A DNA stretch of 64,000 nt from Solihabitans fulvus (GTDB taxonomy: Bacteria; Actinomycetota; Actinomycetes; Mycobacteriales; Pseudonocardiaceae): contig NZ_VUOB01000093.1 of NCBI RefSeq assembly GCF_008386585.1, forward strand, positions 1 to 64,000, given 5' to 3'. Both the position numbers and the translations under genes were made by a program. How positions within the stretch are numbered: position 1 is the first letter of the stretch; every line of letters starts with the position of its first letter. Of this stretch, positions 32,936 to 40,964 are shown in pieces. The notes beneath the pieces are model-generated. The model did no database searches. It saw nothing but the letters and a program-made list of their open reading frames with translations, and had not been told where the DNA came from.

Positions 32936-33774
32936 GCGCCGAGACCGGCGGGCTGCTCGGACACCACCCGCACTGCTTCGGTTGCGGCCAGGCCAACCAC
33001 GGCGGGCTGCGCCTGGCCGTGCGGTGGCACGGCGACGAGGCCCGCTTCGAGCACACGCCGCCCGCGCACGCCGAGGGCGGGCCGGGACTCGCGCACGGCG
33101 GGTACCTCGCCGCGCTGGTCGACGAGGTGGCCGCGCTGGTCGGCGCCGAGTACGCGGGCGAGCCGCTGATGACCAGGCGGGTGGAGATCACCTACTCGGC
33201 CCCGGTGCTGCTCGGCGAACCGCTGTCGGTGCGCGCCTGGGTGGAGGAGACCGGCAAGCGCCGCGTGGTGCTCCGCATCGAAGCGAGCACGGTGGCCAGC
33301 ACGGGGGACAGTACAGCGGACAGCGCCACACCCTGTTTCACCGCACGGTGTCTGATGCTGCGAGTGCCGAAGACCGTGTGGCTCAAGCTGATGGCCAAGC
33401 GGCAAAGCCTCGGCCAGCTGGACTGGGAACGCAGCGACCCCTCGCTGTTCCTGCACTGGCAGATGAACGGCGGCCTGCGGACCGTCCTGGACACCGGGCG
33501 GCTGCCCGGCGAGCTGCGGATCGCGGTCGACGTGCCGGACGCGCGGCCGGCTGAGTGGACCATCGTCGCGGGGCCGGACGGCCTGGACGCGACACAGGGC
33601 GCGCCGGCCGAGTCCGACGCGCGCTTCCACGGCCCGTTCCGGCAGTGGCAGCAGCTCATCCACCGCACCGTCGCCCTCGACGCGATCCTCGCCGAGCCAT
33701 CGGTGCGCGTCGAGGGCAGTACCCAAGCCCTGGCGGCCTTCGCCGAGGCGCTGGACTTCGGGAGGCACGCATGA
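32932..33774 (+). CDS. hotdog thioesterase-like domain fused to an SCP2-like domain
   Basis: 280 residues from a GTG overlapping the FAAL stop. Residues 1-130 form a PaaI-like hotdog domain (CFGCGQANHGGLRL; GPGLAHGGYLAALVDEVAAL; RVEITYSAPVLLGEPL). The C-terminal 130 residues resemble the SCP2 sterol-carrier fold (LRIAVDVPDA, A-x-FHGPFRQW, then a final helix), so the protein may bind an acyl chain while cleaving a thioester. It could release product or edit misloaded carrier proteins. The SCP2 assignment rests on pattern only. Confidence 0.7.
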   Translation: MSAETGGLLGHHPHCFGCGQANHGGLRLAVRWHGDEARFEHTPPAHAEGGPGLAHGGYLAALVDEVAALVGAEYAGEPLMTRRVEITYSAPVLLGEPLSVRAWVEETGKRRVVLRIEASTVASTGDSTADSATPCFTARCLMLRVPKTVWLKLMAKRQSLGQLDWERSDPSLFLHWQMNGGLRTVLDTGRLPGELRIAVDVPDARPAEWTIVAGPDGLDATQGAPAESDARFHGPFRQWQQLIHRTVALDAILAEPSVRVEGSTQALAAFAEALDFGRHA

Positions 33775-34811
33775 CGACAGCGACGGCGACGACCGCCGAC
33801 GACCTGGACGCGATCGGCGACATCCCGGCCACGGCCGACGAGCGGGCGACCAGGCTGCCCACCCCGCTCGACCTGTACTCCAGGTGGGAACGCCAGCCGT
33901 GGAGCGTCGCGGACGTGCGCGTCGCCCGCGACCTGGACACCTGGCGGGCGTTGCGCCCGTTCTCGCGCCAGGAACTGCTCAACGCGTTGGCGGAGCTGGA
34001 GGTCGGCGAGGTCTGCGTGACGCAGACGCTGAGTTCGCTGGTCGACCACGCGCCAAACCCGGACTACCAGCTCTACCTGTGCACCCAGCTCGCCGACGAG
34101 GCGCGGCACGTGCGGTTCTTCCAGAGCTACCTCGGCGAGGTCGTCGGCATTGGCGACGGCTCGGCCGAGGGACAGGCACTGGCGGAGGCCACCGACTACG
34201 CCACCGTCTTCGAGCCCGAGCTGCGCAGGACCACCGAGGCCGTGCGCACCGGCGGCGGCGACCTCGACCAGTGGTTCACCGCGCTCGCGCACTACCACCT
34301 CGTCACCGAGGGAATCCTTGCCACCACGGCGTTGCGCACCACCCGGCAGCTCGCGAAGCGGCTGGGGCTCGCGGCGCTGGACGAGGGCCTCGCGAACGTC
34401 ACGAGGGACGAGTCGCGGCACGTCGCGTTCGGGCTGCTCGCCGCCCGCGCCGGGGTGCGCGACGGGCACCGCGAGCTGATCGCCGACGCTTACCTCAGCG
34501 CCGTCGCGCTCGCCGTCGAGGTGTTGGTTGGGCCGCAGCGGAAGACCGCCGCGCCCTCGCTGCGGCCCGCGCTGCTCCAGCGCGCGGCGCAGATCGAGAC
34601 GCAGTGGGAACTCGCCCGCGACCGGATGATCCGCCAGCTGAGCCTGATCGACCTGCGCGACCTGCGCGACCGGGCGGAACGCGTCTGGGCGGACGCGCGG
34701 TCCGCCGCCCTCGACTCCTACCAGGAGCGGTGGGGCGTCGAGCACCCGGTGCGCCGCGCCGAGGGAATCACCGCACGGGCCAAGGCAAAACTCGAAGCCG
34801 AGAGGGATTAG
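33771..34811 (+). CDS. R2-like non-heme diiron protein (oxygenase or desaturase)
   Basis: 346 residues, ATG overlapping the previous stop. The four-helix-bundle ligand set of ferritin-like diiron enzymes is visible: Glu77 or Glu80 in ELEVGE, Glu110 and His113 in DEARH, Glu180 in YHLVTEG, and Glu214 and His217 in DESRH. The His that AurF-type enzymes carry four residues before the last Glu is absent (Val instead), so this one is closer to R2-like oxidases and desaturases. It may oxidise the fatty chain loaded by the FAAL. The order FAAL, diiron, carrier protein recalls alkyne-tag cassettes. Confidence 0.8.
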   Translation: MTTATATTADDLDAIGDIPATADERATRLPTPLDLYSRWERQPWSVADVRVARDLDTWRALRPFSRQELLNALAELEVGEVCVTQTLSSLVDHAPNPDYQLYLCTQLADEARHVRFFQSYLGEVVGIGDGSAEGQALAEATDYATVFEPELRRTTEAVRTGGGDLDQWFTALAHYHLVTEGILATTALRTTRQLAKRLGLAALDEGLANVTRDESRHVAFGLLAARAGVRDGHRELIADAYLSAVALAVEVLVGPQRKTAAPSLRPALLQRAAQIETQWELARDRMIRQLSLIDLRDLRDRAERVWADARSAALDSYQERWGVEHPVRRAEGITARAKAKLEAERD

Positions 34812-34813
34812 CC

Positions 34814-35068
34814 GTGACAGAGGACGACAAGGTGGGCCGCCGGGTCAGGGAGATCATCGGCGAGATGTGCCCGCTCGGCGAGCGCGAGGCGAGGTCGACC
34901 GACCGGGTCACCGACGACCTCGGCTACGACTCGGTCGGCATCGTCGAGCTGGCGATGGTGCTGGAGCAGGAGTTCGAGCTCCAACCCATCGACGAGGAGC
35001 AGGCGATCGACATCGTGACCGTCGGCGACGTCGAGGAACTGGTGCGCCTCGCGACGGCCGCCGCGTAA
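34814..35068 (+). CDS. acyl carrier protein 1
   Basis: This 84-residue acidic helical protein carries the phosphopantetheine site LGYDSVGIVEL, with Ser40 as attachment residue. GTG 34814 lies 2 bases after the diiron stop. It is the natural acceptor for the acyl-adenylate made by the FAAL four genes upstream. The motif has the bulky GYDSVG form of discrete carrier proteins. Confidence 0.9.
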   Translation: MTEDDKVGRRVREIIGEMCPLGEREARSTDRVTDDLGYDSVGIVELAMVLEQEFELQPIDEEQAIDIVTVGDVEELVRLATAAA

Positions 35069-35104
35069 CGACCTCGACACCGAGGAACTTGGGGGGAGGC
35101 AACG

Positions 35105-36178
35105 ATGTCCGTCGAGTCGCTGCGCGCGGAACCCGCGCTGGCCGGCTGGCTCGCCGCGCTGGCCCGGCTGTTCGTCATCCCGGCCGGCTATCGCGACGAG
35201 AACGTCGACCGGGTCGGCGCGCTGGACATGCTGCGCTGCGGGCCTGCCGTGCTCGACGCGCTGATCCGCGACGGCCTGCCGTGTTCCGGCGAGCCCGGCG
35301 CGGAGCGGTTCGACCGCTACGACCTGTTCAACCTCGCGCTCTACTCCGGGTCGAACTCCTCGGTGCCCGAGCGCGCCATCCAGTTCGCCCTGCGATGGAT
35401 GGGAAAGGCCCCGGAGACGTGGCTCAACCCCATGGCGTGGCAGGTCGGCATCGAGCTGGCCTGCCCGGAGCAGCACGGCTGCGGCGACGCGCCGACCTGG
35501 TCGATGGCCCGCCCGACCCCGGAGGCGTTCGGGGGCAGGACCATCGAGCTGCGCACCGACCCGGCCGGCGCGACCATCGGCCGGGAAGATGTGACGGCGC
35601 AGGGCTCCCCGGCGTTCGGCCTCACCGTCGACCTGGAGACGCGCGGGGAACGCAGGCAGCTGCGCGCGCCCGCGTTGCGGGAGATCGTCGACGAGTTCAT
35701 GACCGGCGACTGGCGATGGGCGCGGATGCCCGAGGAACTCCAGGCCCGGCCGGATCTCGTGCTGCCGCACGGGGTCGCGCCCTGCATCTCGGTCAGCCTG
35801 CGGCTGGCGGAGCGGTGCGCGGCTGCCGGCTTCCAGGCACGCACCAGGCGCGGTTGGATCCTCGGCATGCTCGACCTCGCCCACGCGTGGCTAGAAGTCG
35901 TCGACGAGGACGGGCAGCTGAAGGTCGTCGACCCGATTTTCGCCATGCTGTCCGACCACGCCGTCGACCCGCACCCGGACTTCCGCGCCGTCTGCCTCGG
36001 CTCGCGCGTCAACCGCCTGCTGCCGAGCGAGCACTCCGCCGACAATCCGTTGGCCCAGCACACCTGCGGCGGAGTGTCGCGCGTCCCGAAGAAGAAGGTC
36101 GTCGTCCGCTCCGGCCGGCAACGCCTCGCGGCGCAGGCCGCCGCGTCAACCGAGCACGCCAAGGAGGCCCACCGTTGA
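35105..36178 (+). CDS. transglutaminase-fold protein, candidate amide synthase
   Basis: 357 residues. The region 215-280 shows a papain/transglutaminase-like triad with family spacing: Cys227 in GVAPCISVSLRLAE, His260 in DLAHAWLEVVD and Asp276 in KVVDPIF, with R-x-G between them as is usual. The first 200 residues are unassigned. In andrimid biosynthesis the transglutaminase homologue AdmF joins two carrier-bound building blocks through an amide. This gene lies between two carrier-protein genes and near an amino acid:carrier ligase gene, so the same role is a good hypothesis. It starts 36 bases after the first carrier gene. Confidence 0.65.
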   Translation: MSVESLRAEPALAGWLAALARLFVIPAGYRDENVDRVGALDMLRCGPAVLDALIRDGLPCSGEPGAERFDRYDLFNLALYSGSNSSVPERAIQFALRWMGKAPETWLNPMAWQVGIELACPEQHGCGDAPTWSMARPTPEAFGGRTIELRTDPAGATIGREDVTAQGSPAFGLTVDLETRGERRQLRAPALREIVDEFMTGDWRWARMPEELQARPDLVLPHGVAPCISVSLRLAERCAAAGFQARTRRGWILGMLDLAHAWLEVVDEDGQLKVVDPIFAMLSDHAVDPHPDFRAVCLGSRVNRLLPSEHSADNPLAQHTCGGVSRVPKKKVVVRSGRQRLAAQAAASTEHAKEAHR

Positions 36179-37065
36179 CGGCAACACACGTTGAGGCGAG
36201 TGAACGCCTTCGCCAGGTCCTCGACCGGCTCGTCGCCATGTCCGAGGACGACTACTACAACCCCTACCAGCTGTTCCAGTGGCCGGACTCGCTGCCGCAG
36301 GAGCAGTACTGGATGAGCCCTGAGCTGATGTCCACGCACGGCGTGCGCGCGGCCGACGAGCTGACCGAGCAGCAGCTGTGGGCGATCAGCAAGTGGGAGA
36401 GCGTCAACTTCTACAGCCTCAACGTGCACGGCATCCGCGAACTGCTGACCGAGGTGATCTCCCGCATCTACACCAAGGGTTTCGAGGACACCTCGGAGTA
36501 CTTCCACCACATCATTGGCGAAGAGAACGAGCACATGTGGTTCTTCGCCACGTTCTGCCTGAAGTACGGCGGGAAGATCTACCCGGACAAGGGCATGACG
36601 CTCGCCGACGGCGAAGAGGGCGACGCGGCGAACTTCCTGGTGTTCTCCCGCCTGCTGATCTTCGAGGAGATCGTCGACTTCTTCAACAAGCGGATGGGCG
36701 TCGACGAACGGCTGCACCCCACCATCCGCCAGGTCAACGCGATCCACCACCAGGACGAGTCGCGGCACATCGCGTTCGGGCGGCAGATCGTGGCGCTGCT
36801 GCACGAACGGCTGCGCGACACCAGCACCGCGGCGGACCTGCTGCGCCTGGAGGGCTACCTCAAGCGGTACCTGCGCACTTCGCTCGACTCGCTGTGCAAC
36901 CCGGCCGTCTACCGCGACGCCGGCCTGCCCGACCCGTACGCGTTCCGCCGCGCGGTGCTGGCCGACCCGGCCCGCGTCGAACTCGAGAGCCAGATCCTCA
37001 AGCGCACCGTGGGTTTCCTGGTGAGCAAGGGCATCTTCACCGACGAAAGCATCCCGGCATCATGA
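36175..37065 (+). CDS. AurF-like diiron N-oxygenase
   Basis: 296 residues from TTG 36175, which overlaps the previous stop (TTGA) and follows AAGGAGG by 7 bases. The diiron ligands are Glu75 (SKWESVNF), Glu117 and His120 (EENEH), Glu164 or Glu165 (FEEIVDFF), and His191, Glu195 and His198 in HHQDESRH. The extra His four residues before the last Glu reproduces the seven-ligand site of AurF and CmlI, which oxidise amines to hydroxylamines and nitro groups. The substrate is probably an aminoacyl group on the next-encoded carrier protein. Confidence 0.82.
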   Translation: MTATHVEASERLRQVLDRLVAMSEDDYYNPYQLFQWPDSLPQEQYWMSPELMSTHGVRAADELTEQQLWAISKWESVNFYSLNVHGIRELLTEVISRIYTKGFEDTSEYFHHIIGEENEHMWFFATFCLKYGGKIYPDKGMTLADGEEGDAANFLVFSRLLIFEEIVDFFNKRMGVDERLHPTIRQVNAIHHQDESRHIAFGRQIVALLHERLRDTSTAADLLRLEGYLKRYLRTSLDSLCNPAVYRDAGLPDPYAFRRAVLADPARVELESQILKRTVGFLVSKGIFTDESIPAS

Positions 37066-37319
37066 CCACATCAAAGTCCGGCATCGACATGATCGTCGCG
37101 TACCTGCTTCAGAAGCGGCCGGACCTGACGACCATCGACCACGACCTGGACCTGATCGAGAACCGCATCCTGGACTCGCTCGGGTTCGTCAACTTCCTCT
37201 ACGTCCTGGAGGAGCAGACCGGCCGCGAGATCGCCCTCGAAGACGTGACACCCGAGGATTTCCGGACGGTCAAGAGCATCAAGGCGAGGTTCTTCGATGC
37301 AGCAACCGACGAGAACTGA
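37062..37319 (+). CDS. acyl carrier protein 2
   Basis: 85 residues, ATG overlapping the N-oxygenase stop by 4 bases. The attachment motif is ENRILDSLGFVNFL with Ser39; DSLGF differs from the DSVGI of carrier 1, so the two are likely read by different partners. The following gene, a SerRS-like ligase, begins inside its last codons, which pairs them strongly: carrier 2 is probably the aminoacyl carrier. Confidence 0.88.
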   Translation: MTTSKSGIDMIVAYLLQKRPDLTTIDHDLDLIENRILDSLGFVNFLYVLEEQTGREIALEDVTPEDFRTVKSIKARFFDAATDEN

Positions 37320-38178
37320 CGAGACGGGCGGCGCCGCCGAGGTCGCCGTCCGCAACGGTCTCGCGACCCTCGGGCCCGACGCCGTCGGCCTGCGCGCCGC
37401 GCTGGACGGCACCTTCGCGGGCTGGGGGACCGCGCGCGGCGCGCTGCCCATGCTGTACGCCCCGCTGCTCGCCGTCGCCGACCTCGACCGGATCGACTAC
37501 CTGAACAACTTCCCGCACCTGGGCACCGCGGCGACCGGCCTGCTGCCCGAGGCCGCGAAGCGGTACAGCGCGAAGTCGGAGCCGACCTCGGCGATCCCGG
37601 CCGACGACCTCCAGGACGCCGGTTACCTGCTGCCCTCGGCCGCCTGCTACAGCGTCTACCTGAACCTCGCTGGCTCGGTCATCGACGAGGTGCACACGGT
37701 GACGACCGTGGCCAACTGCTTCCGGCGGGAGGACCACTTCGACGGCCTGCGCCGCCTGCTCGGCTTCTCGATGCGCGAGGTCGTCGTCGTCGGCGAGCGC
37801 GACGCCGTGCTGAACCGGTTGGCGGAGCTGAAGAAGCGCGTCACCGAGTTCCTCGCGGAGATCGAGCTGCCGATCACGGTGGCGGCGGCGTCCGACCCGT
37901 TCTTCGACTCGAGCGGCGGCCGATCCCTGATGGCGCAGCTGTTCCCGGTCAAGGAGGAGTTCGTCTTCGGAGAGGGACTGGCCATCGGTTCGGTCAACTT
38001 CCATCGAAACTTCTTCGGCGAACGCTGCGACATCCGCACGGTCGGCGGCGAACCTGCGTTCTCCGGCTGCGTCGCGTTCGGCCTTGAACGCTGGATCAGC
38101 GCGCTCACCACGCACTTCGGCGTCGGCCCCGCCGAGGTGTCCGCGCGGCTGGCCGACGTCCTCGGGACGCGACCGTGA
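37297..38178 (+). CDS. amino acid:[carrier protein] ligase, SerRS-like
   Basis: 293 residues, starting inside the second carrier gene (23-base overlap). It resembles the catalytic core of class II seryl-tRNA synthetases without the tRNA-binding arm. Motif 2 is ANCFRREDHFDGLRRL and motif 3 is FGLERW. Cys117, Glu161 and Cys258 match the spacing of the zinc ligands of characterised amino acid:carrier ligases (Bll0957 type), which activate glycine or alanine with ATP and load it on a carrier protein. The amino acid used here is unknown. Together with carrier 2 it replaces an NRPS loading module. Confidence 0.85.
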   Translation: MQQPTRTDETGGAAEVAVRNGLATLGPDAVGLRAALDGTFAGWGTARGALPMLYAPLLAVADLDRIDYLNNFPHLGTAATGLLPEAAKRYSAKSEPTSAIPADDLQDAGYLLPSAACYSVYLNLAGSVIDEVHTVTTVANCFRREDHFDGLRRLLGFSMREVVVVGERDAVLNRLAELKKRVTEFLAEIELPITVAAASDPFFDSSGGRSLMAQLFPVKEEFVFGEGLAIGSVNFHRNFFGERCDIRTVGGEPAFSGCVAFGLERWISALTTHFGVGPAEVSARLADVLGTRP

Positions 38179-38825
38179 CCACGCTGGCCCGGCGCGGACC
38201 GGCCCTCGCTGCGGTCGGCAGCTACCGGTTGGCCGGCGGCGCAGTAGACCTCTGGCTCGCGCCGTCCAGGTCGACGGAAGATCAGCTCGCCACCGAGGAC
38301 CTCGCCGAACTGGCCGGTGTCACCGACGAGCGGGCCAGGGCCGAGTTCACGGCGGGGCGCGCCGCGCTTCGCCGGGTGCTCGCCGACTATCCCATCGGGC
38401 TGGGCCCGCCGAAGCTCGCGAAGGACGGGAACGGCCGGCCGTACCTGGTCAACGCGCCGGGCTGGGACGTCAACCTGTCCCGCGCCGGCTCGCTCGTCGC
38501 CGTCGCGGTCGCCCGAGGCGCGCGGATCGGCGTGGACATCGAGCGGGCGGTGCCGCAGCCGCGCGCCGCGAGCCTGGCCGCACGGTACTTCTCCTCGGCC
38601 GACCGCGCCGCCCTCGCCGAACACGACCTGGCCTCGGCGGAGGCAACCCTGGCCTGGTACCGGATCTGGACCCGTCGCGAGGCCATCGCGAAGGCGACCG
38701 GGGCAGGCCTGCGCGGGCTCGCGGCCGACGTCGACGGCGTCGAGCTCGTCGAGCTGCCCATGCCGGAGGGTTACGTCGGCACGCTCGCCGCCCTGCCGGA
38801 AGTCCAGAGTGGACGGACGTTGTGA
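38175..38825 (+). CDS. 4'-phosphopantetheinyl transferase, Sfp type
   Basis: 216 residues, GTG overlapping the ligase stop. IGVDIER near residue 118 and WTRREAIAKATG near 165 are the metal- and CoA-binding signatures of Sfp-type transferases, with Arg in place of the usual Lys in W-x-x-K-E-A. It converts the two carrier proteins of the operon to their active holo form. An in-cluster transferase indicates that the pathway is self-contained. Confidence 0.9.
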   Translation: MTTLARRGPALAAVGSYRLAGGAVDLWLAPSRSTEDQLATEDLAELAGVTDERARAEFTAGRAALRRVLADYPIGLGPPKLAKDGNGRPYLVNAPGWDVNLSRAGSLVAVAVARGARIGVDIERAVPQPRAASLAARYFSSADRAALAEHDLASAEATLAWYRIWTRREAIAKATGAGLRGLAADVDGVELVELPMPEGYVGTLAALPEVQSGRTL

Positions 38826-38845
38826 CGACCAAGCGAGGAGCAACC

Positions 38846-40234
38846 ATGCGCGATGCCACCAAGATCCTGGTCGCCGGCGGCGGTCCCGCCGGGGCGACGG
38901 CCGCCGGGCTGCTCGCGAAAGAAGGCTTCGAGGTCACGCTGATCGAGAGCGAGCGGTTCCCCCGCTACCACATCGGCGAGTCGCTGCTGCCGTCCTGCCT
39001 GCACATCATCGACCTGTTGGGGGCGCGGGAGAAGGTCGAGCGGCACGGGTTCGTCCGCAAGGACGGCGCGCACTTCGAGTGGGGGCCGGAGAACTGGCAG
39101 CTCTCGTTCGACCACCTGGAGGGCGGCAACGACTACGGCTTCCAGGTGATCCGCTCCGAGTTCGACAAGCTGCTGCTCGACCACGCGGCCGAACAGGGCG
39201 CCCAGGTGCACGAGGGTGTCGCGCTGCGCGGCGTCGAGTTCGACGGCGACCGGGCGGTGCGGGCCCAGTGGGCGTCCACCGACGGCGACGGCGCGCGCGG
39301 CACCATCGAGTTCGACCACCTCGTCGACGCCACCGGCCGGGCCGGGGTGCTGTCGACCAAGTACCTCAAGAACCGGAAGTTCCACGACGTCTACAAGAAC
39401 ATCGCCTTCTGGGGCTATTGGGAGGGCGTCGCGCCGTTCGACCGGGGACCGGCCGGCGGCATCATCGTCCGCTCGACGGCCAAGGGCTGGTTCTGGCTGA
39501 TCCCCCTGCACGACGGCAGGATCAGCGTCGGCTTCGTGATGAACAAGAACGTCTTCCAGGCCGACCGCGACCAGCTCGGCAGCATGGAGGCCGTCTACGA
39601 GCAGTGCCTGGCCGACGCGAAGCTGCGCGAGGACCTGCTCGCCACGGGCGACCGGGTCACCGGCCTCAAAGCGGACCAGGACTTCACCTATATGTCCGAG
39701 ACGTTCGCCGGCCCCGGCTACCTGCTCGCCGGCGACTCGGCCTGCTTCCTCGACCCGCTGCTGTCCACCGGCGTGCACCTGGCCACCTTCAGCGGCCTGC
39801 TGGCCGCCGCGAGCCTGTCCAGCGTGCTGCGCGGCGAACACAAGGAGGAGCAGGCGCTCGCCTTCTACGGCAGGGCCTATCGGCAGGCGTACGAACGGCT
39901 GGTCATCCTGGTTTCCTTCCTCTACCGCGACTTCGACCGAGGCGCCCAGCTGTTCGAGGCCGACAAGCTCACCCGCCGCGAACACCAGCTGGTCGGCCTG
40001 TACGAGTCGTTCCTGCACGTCGCAACCGGTGTCGAGGACATGCACGACATCAAGGAACACGATTCGCTCGATGTGGTGGCCGCGCGGCTGGCCAGCTCCG
40101 GCCACTTGTTCGGGCGCGACGCCATGGGCGCCTACCCGTCCTCGCCGCAGACCACTGTCGCCGGCCTGTACCTGGTCACCGAGCCGCGCCTCGGGCTGCG
40201 CGGCGTCGAGGCGTCCCAACCCGCCCTGTCCTGA
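38846..40234 (+). CDS. flavin-dependent halogenase
   Basis: 462 residues from ATG 38846 behind GAGGAG; an in-frame GTG at 38822 overlaps the previous stop and is a possible alternative. The FAD-binding GGGPAGATAAGLLA is at the N-terminus, and GWFWLIPL near residue 213 is the W-x-W-x-I-P type motif of flavin halogenases. GDSACFLDPLLSTGVHLA near residue 300 is typical of the CmlS-like group, which acts on carrier-bound or small acyl substrates. It uses reduced flavin, oxygen and halide; no flavin reductase gene is in the operon. Confidence 0.85.
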   Translation: MRDATKILVAGGGPAGATAAGLLAKEGFEVTLIESERFPRYHIGESLLPSCLHIIDLLGAREKVERHGFVRKDGAHFEWGPENWQLSFDHLEGGNDYGFQVIRSEFDKLLLDHAAEQGAQVHEGVALRGVEFDGDRAVRAQWASTDGDGARGTIEFDHLVDATGRAGVLSTKYLKNRKFHDVYKNIAFWGYWEGVAPFDRGPAGGIIVRSTAKGWFWLIPLHDGRISVGFVMNKNVFQADRDQLGSMEAVYEQCLADAKLREDLLATGDRVTGLKADQDFTYMSETFAGPGYLLAGDSACFLDPLLSTGVHLATFSGLLAAASLSSVLRGEHKEEQALAFYGRAYRQAYERLVILVSFLYRDFDRGAQLFEADKLTRREHQLVGLYESFLHVATGVEDMHDIKEHDSLDVVAARLASSGHLFGRDAMGAYPSSPQTTVAGLYLVTEPRLGLRGVEASQPALS

Positions 40235-40267
40235 ACACCGCACACCCGCAACCACCAGAGGAGCGCA

Positions 40268-40951
40268 ATGACCGCCCCGTTCACCGTCGAGCGCGACGAC
40301 CCGTACACCCTGTCCGACGCCGAGGCGGACGTCCTGCTGACCGGAGCGCCGTGGCGGCGGGTCGCGGTGCTCGGCGACAGCCTCGCCGAGGGACTCGGCG
40401 AGCCCGTCGAGGGATATGAGACCTCGCCGTGGGCGGACCGGGTGGTCGCCGCGCTGCGCAGGCAGCAACCCGACCTCGAGTACCTCAACCTCGGCGTCCG
40501 CAACCTCAAGTCCGCCGAGGTGCGCGCCAACCAGCTCGCGCCGGCGCTGGAGTTCAAGCCCGACCTCGTCATGTACGTGGCCGGTGGCAACGACCTGTTC
40601 GTGCCGAAGTTCGACCCTGCCCCGACGCGGGTCGAGGTCGACGCCGTCATCGAACCGCTGCGCGCGGGCGGTGCGGAGATCATCACCTTCACCCTGATGA
40701 ACATCACCGCCGCCGTGCCGGAGATCGCCGCGCTCGCCCCGCTGATGGAGCAGCTCAACCGGCAGGTGGTGGAGATCTCCGAGGAGCGCGGCGCGCTGCT
40801 CGTGGACATGTGGAACCACCCGGTCTCGGGCGAGCCGGGGGCGTACAGCTCGGACAAGATGCACGCCTCCATGCGTGGGCACGCCGTGCTCGCCGCGGAG
40901 GTCATCCGACGGCTGGGCGCGCGCCTGGCGGCCGACCGGGACAACGGCTGA
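40268..40951 (+). CDS. SGNH/GDSL hydrolase
   Basis: 227 residues, no signal peptide, so cytoplasmic. Block I is VLGDSLAEGLG with the catalytic Ser near residue 38; Gly lies in LNLGVRN, Asn in AGGNDLF and the catalytic Asp/His in SDKMHASMRGH. Such enzymes cleave or transfer esters and thioesters. Within this operon it could release the product, or acylate or deacylate an intermediate. It starts 33 bases after the halogenase stop. Confidence 0.85.
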   Translation: MTAPFTVERDDPYTLSDAEADVLLTGAPWRRVAVLGDSLAEGLGEPVEGYETSPWADRVVAALRRQQPDLEYLNLGVRNLKSAEVRANQLAPALEFKPDLVMYVAGGNDLFVPKFDPAPTRVEVDAVIEPLRAGGAEIITFTLMNITAAVPEIAALAPLMEQLNRQVVEISEERGALLVDMWNHPVSGEPGAYSSDKMHASMRGHAVLAAEVIRRLGARLAADRDNG

Positions 40952-40964
40952 GGAGAGGAACACC

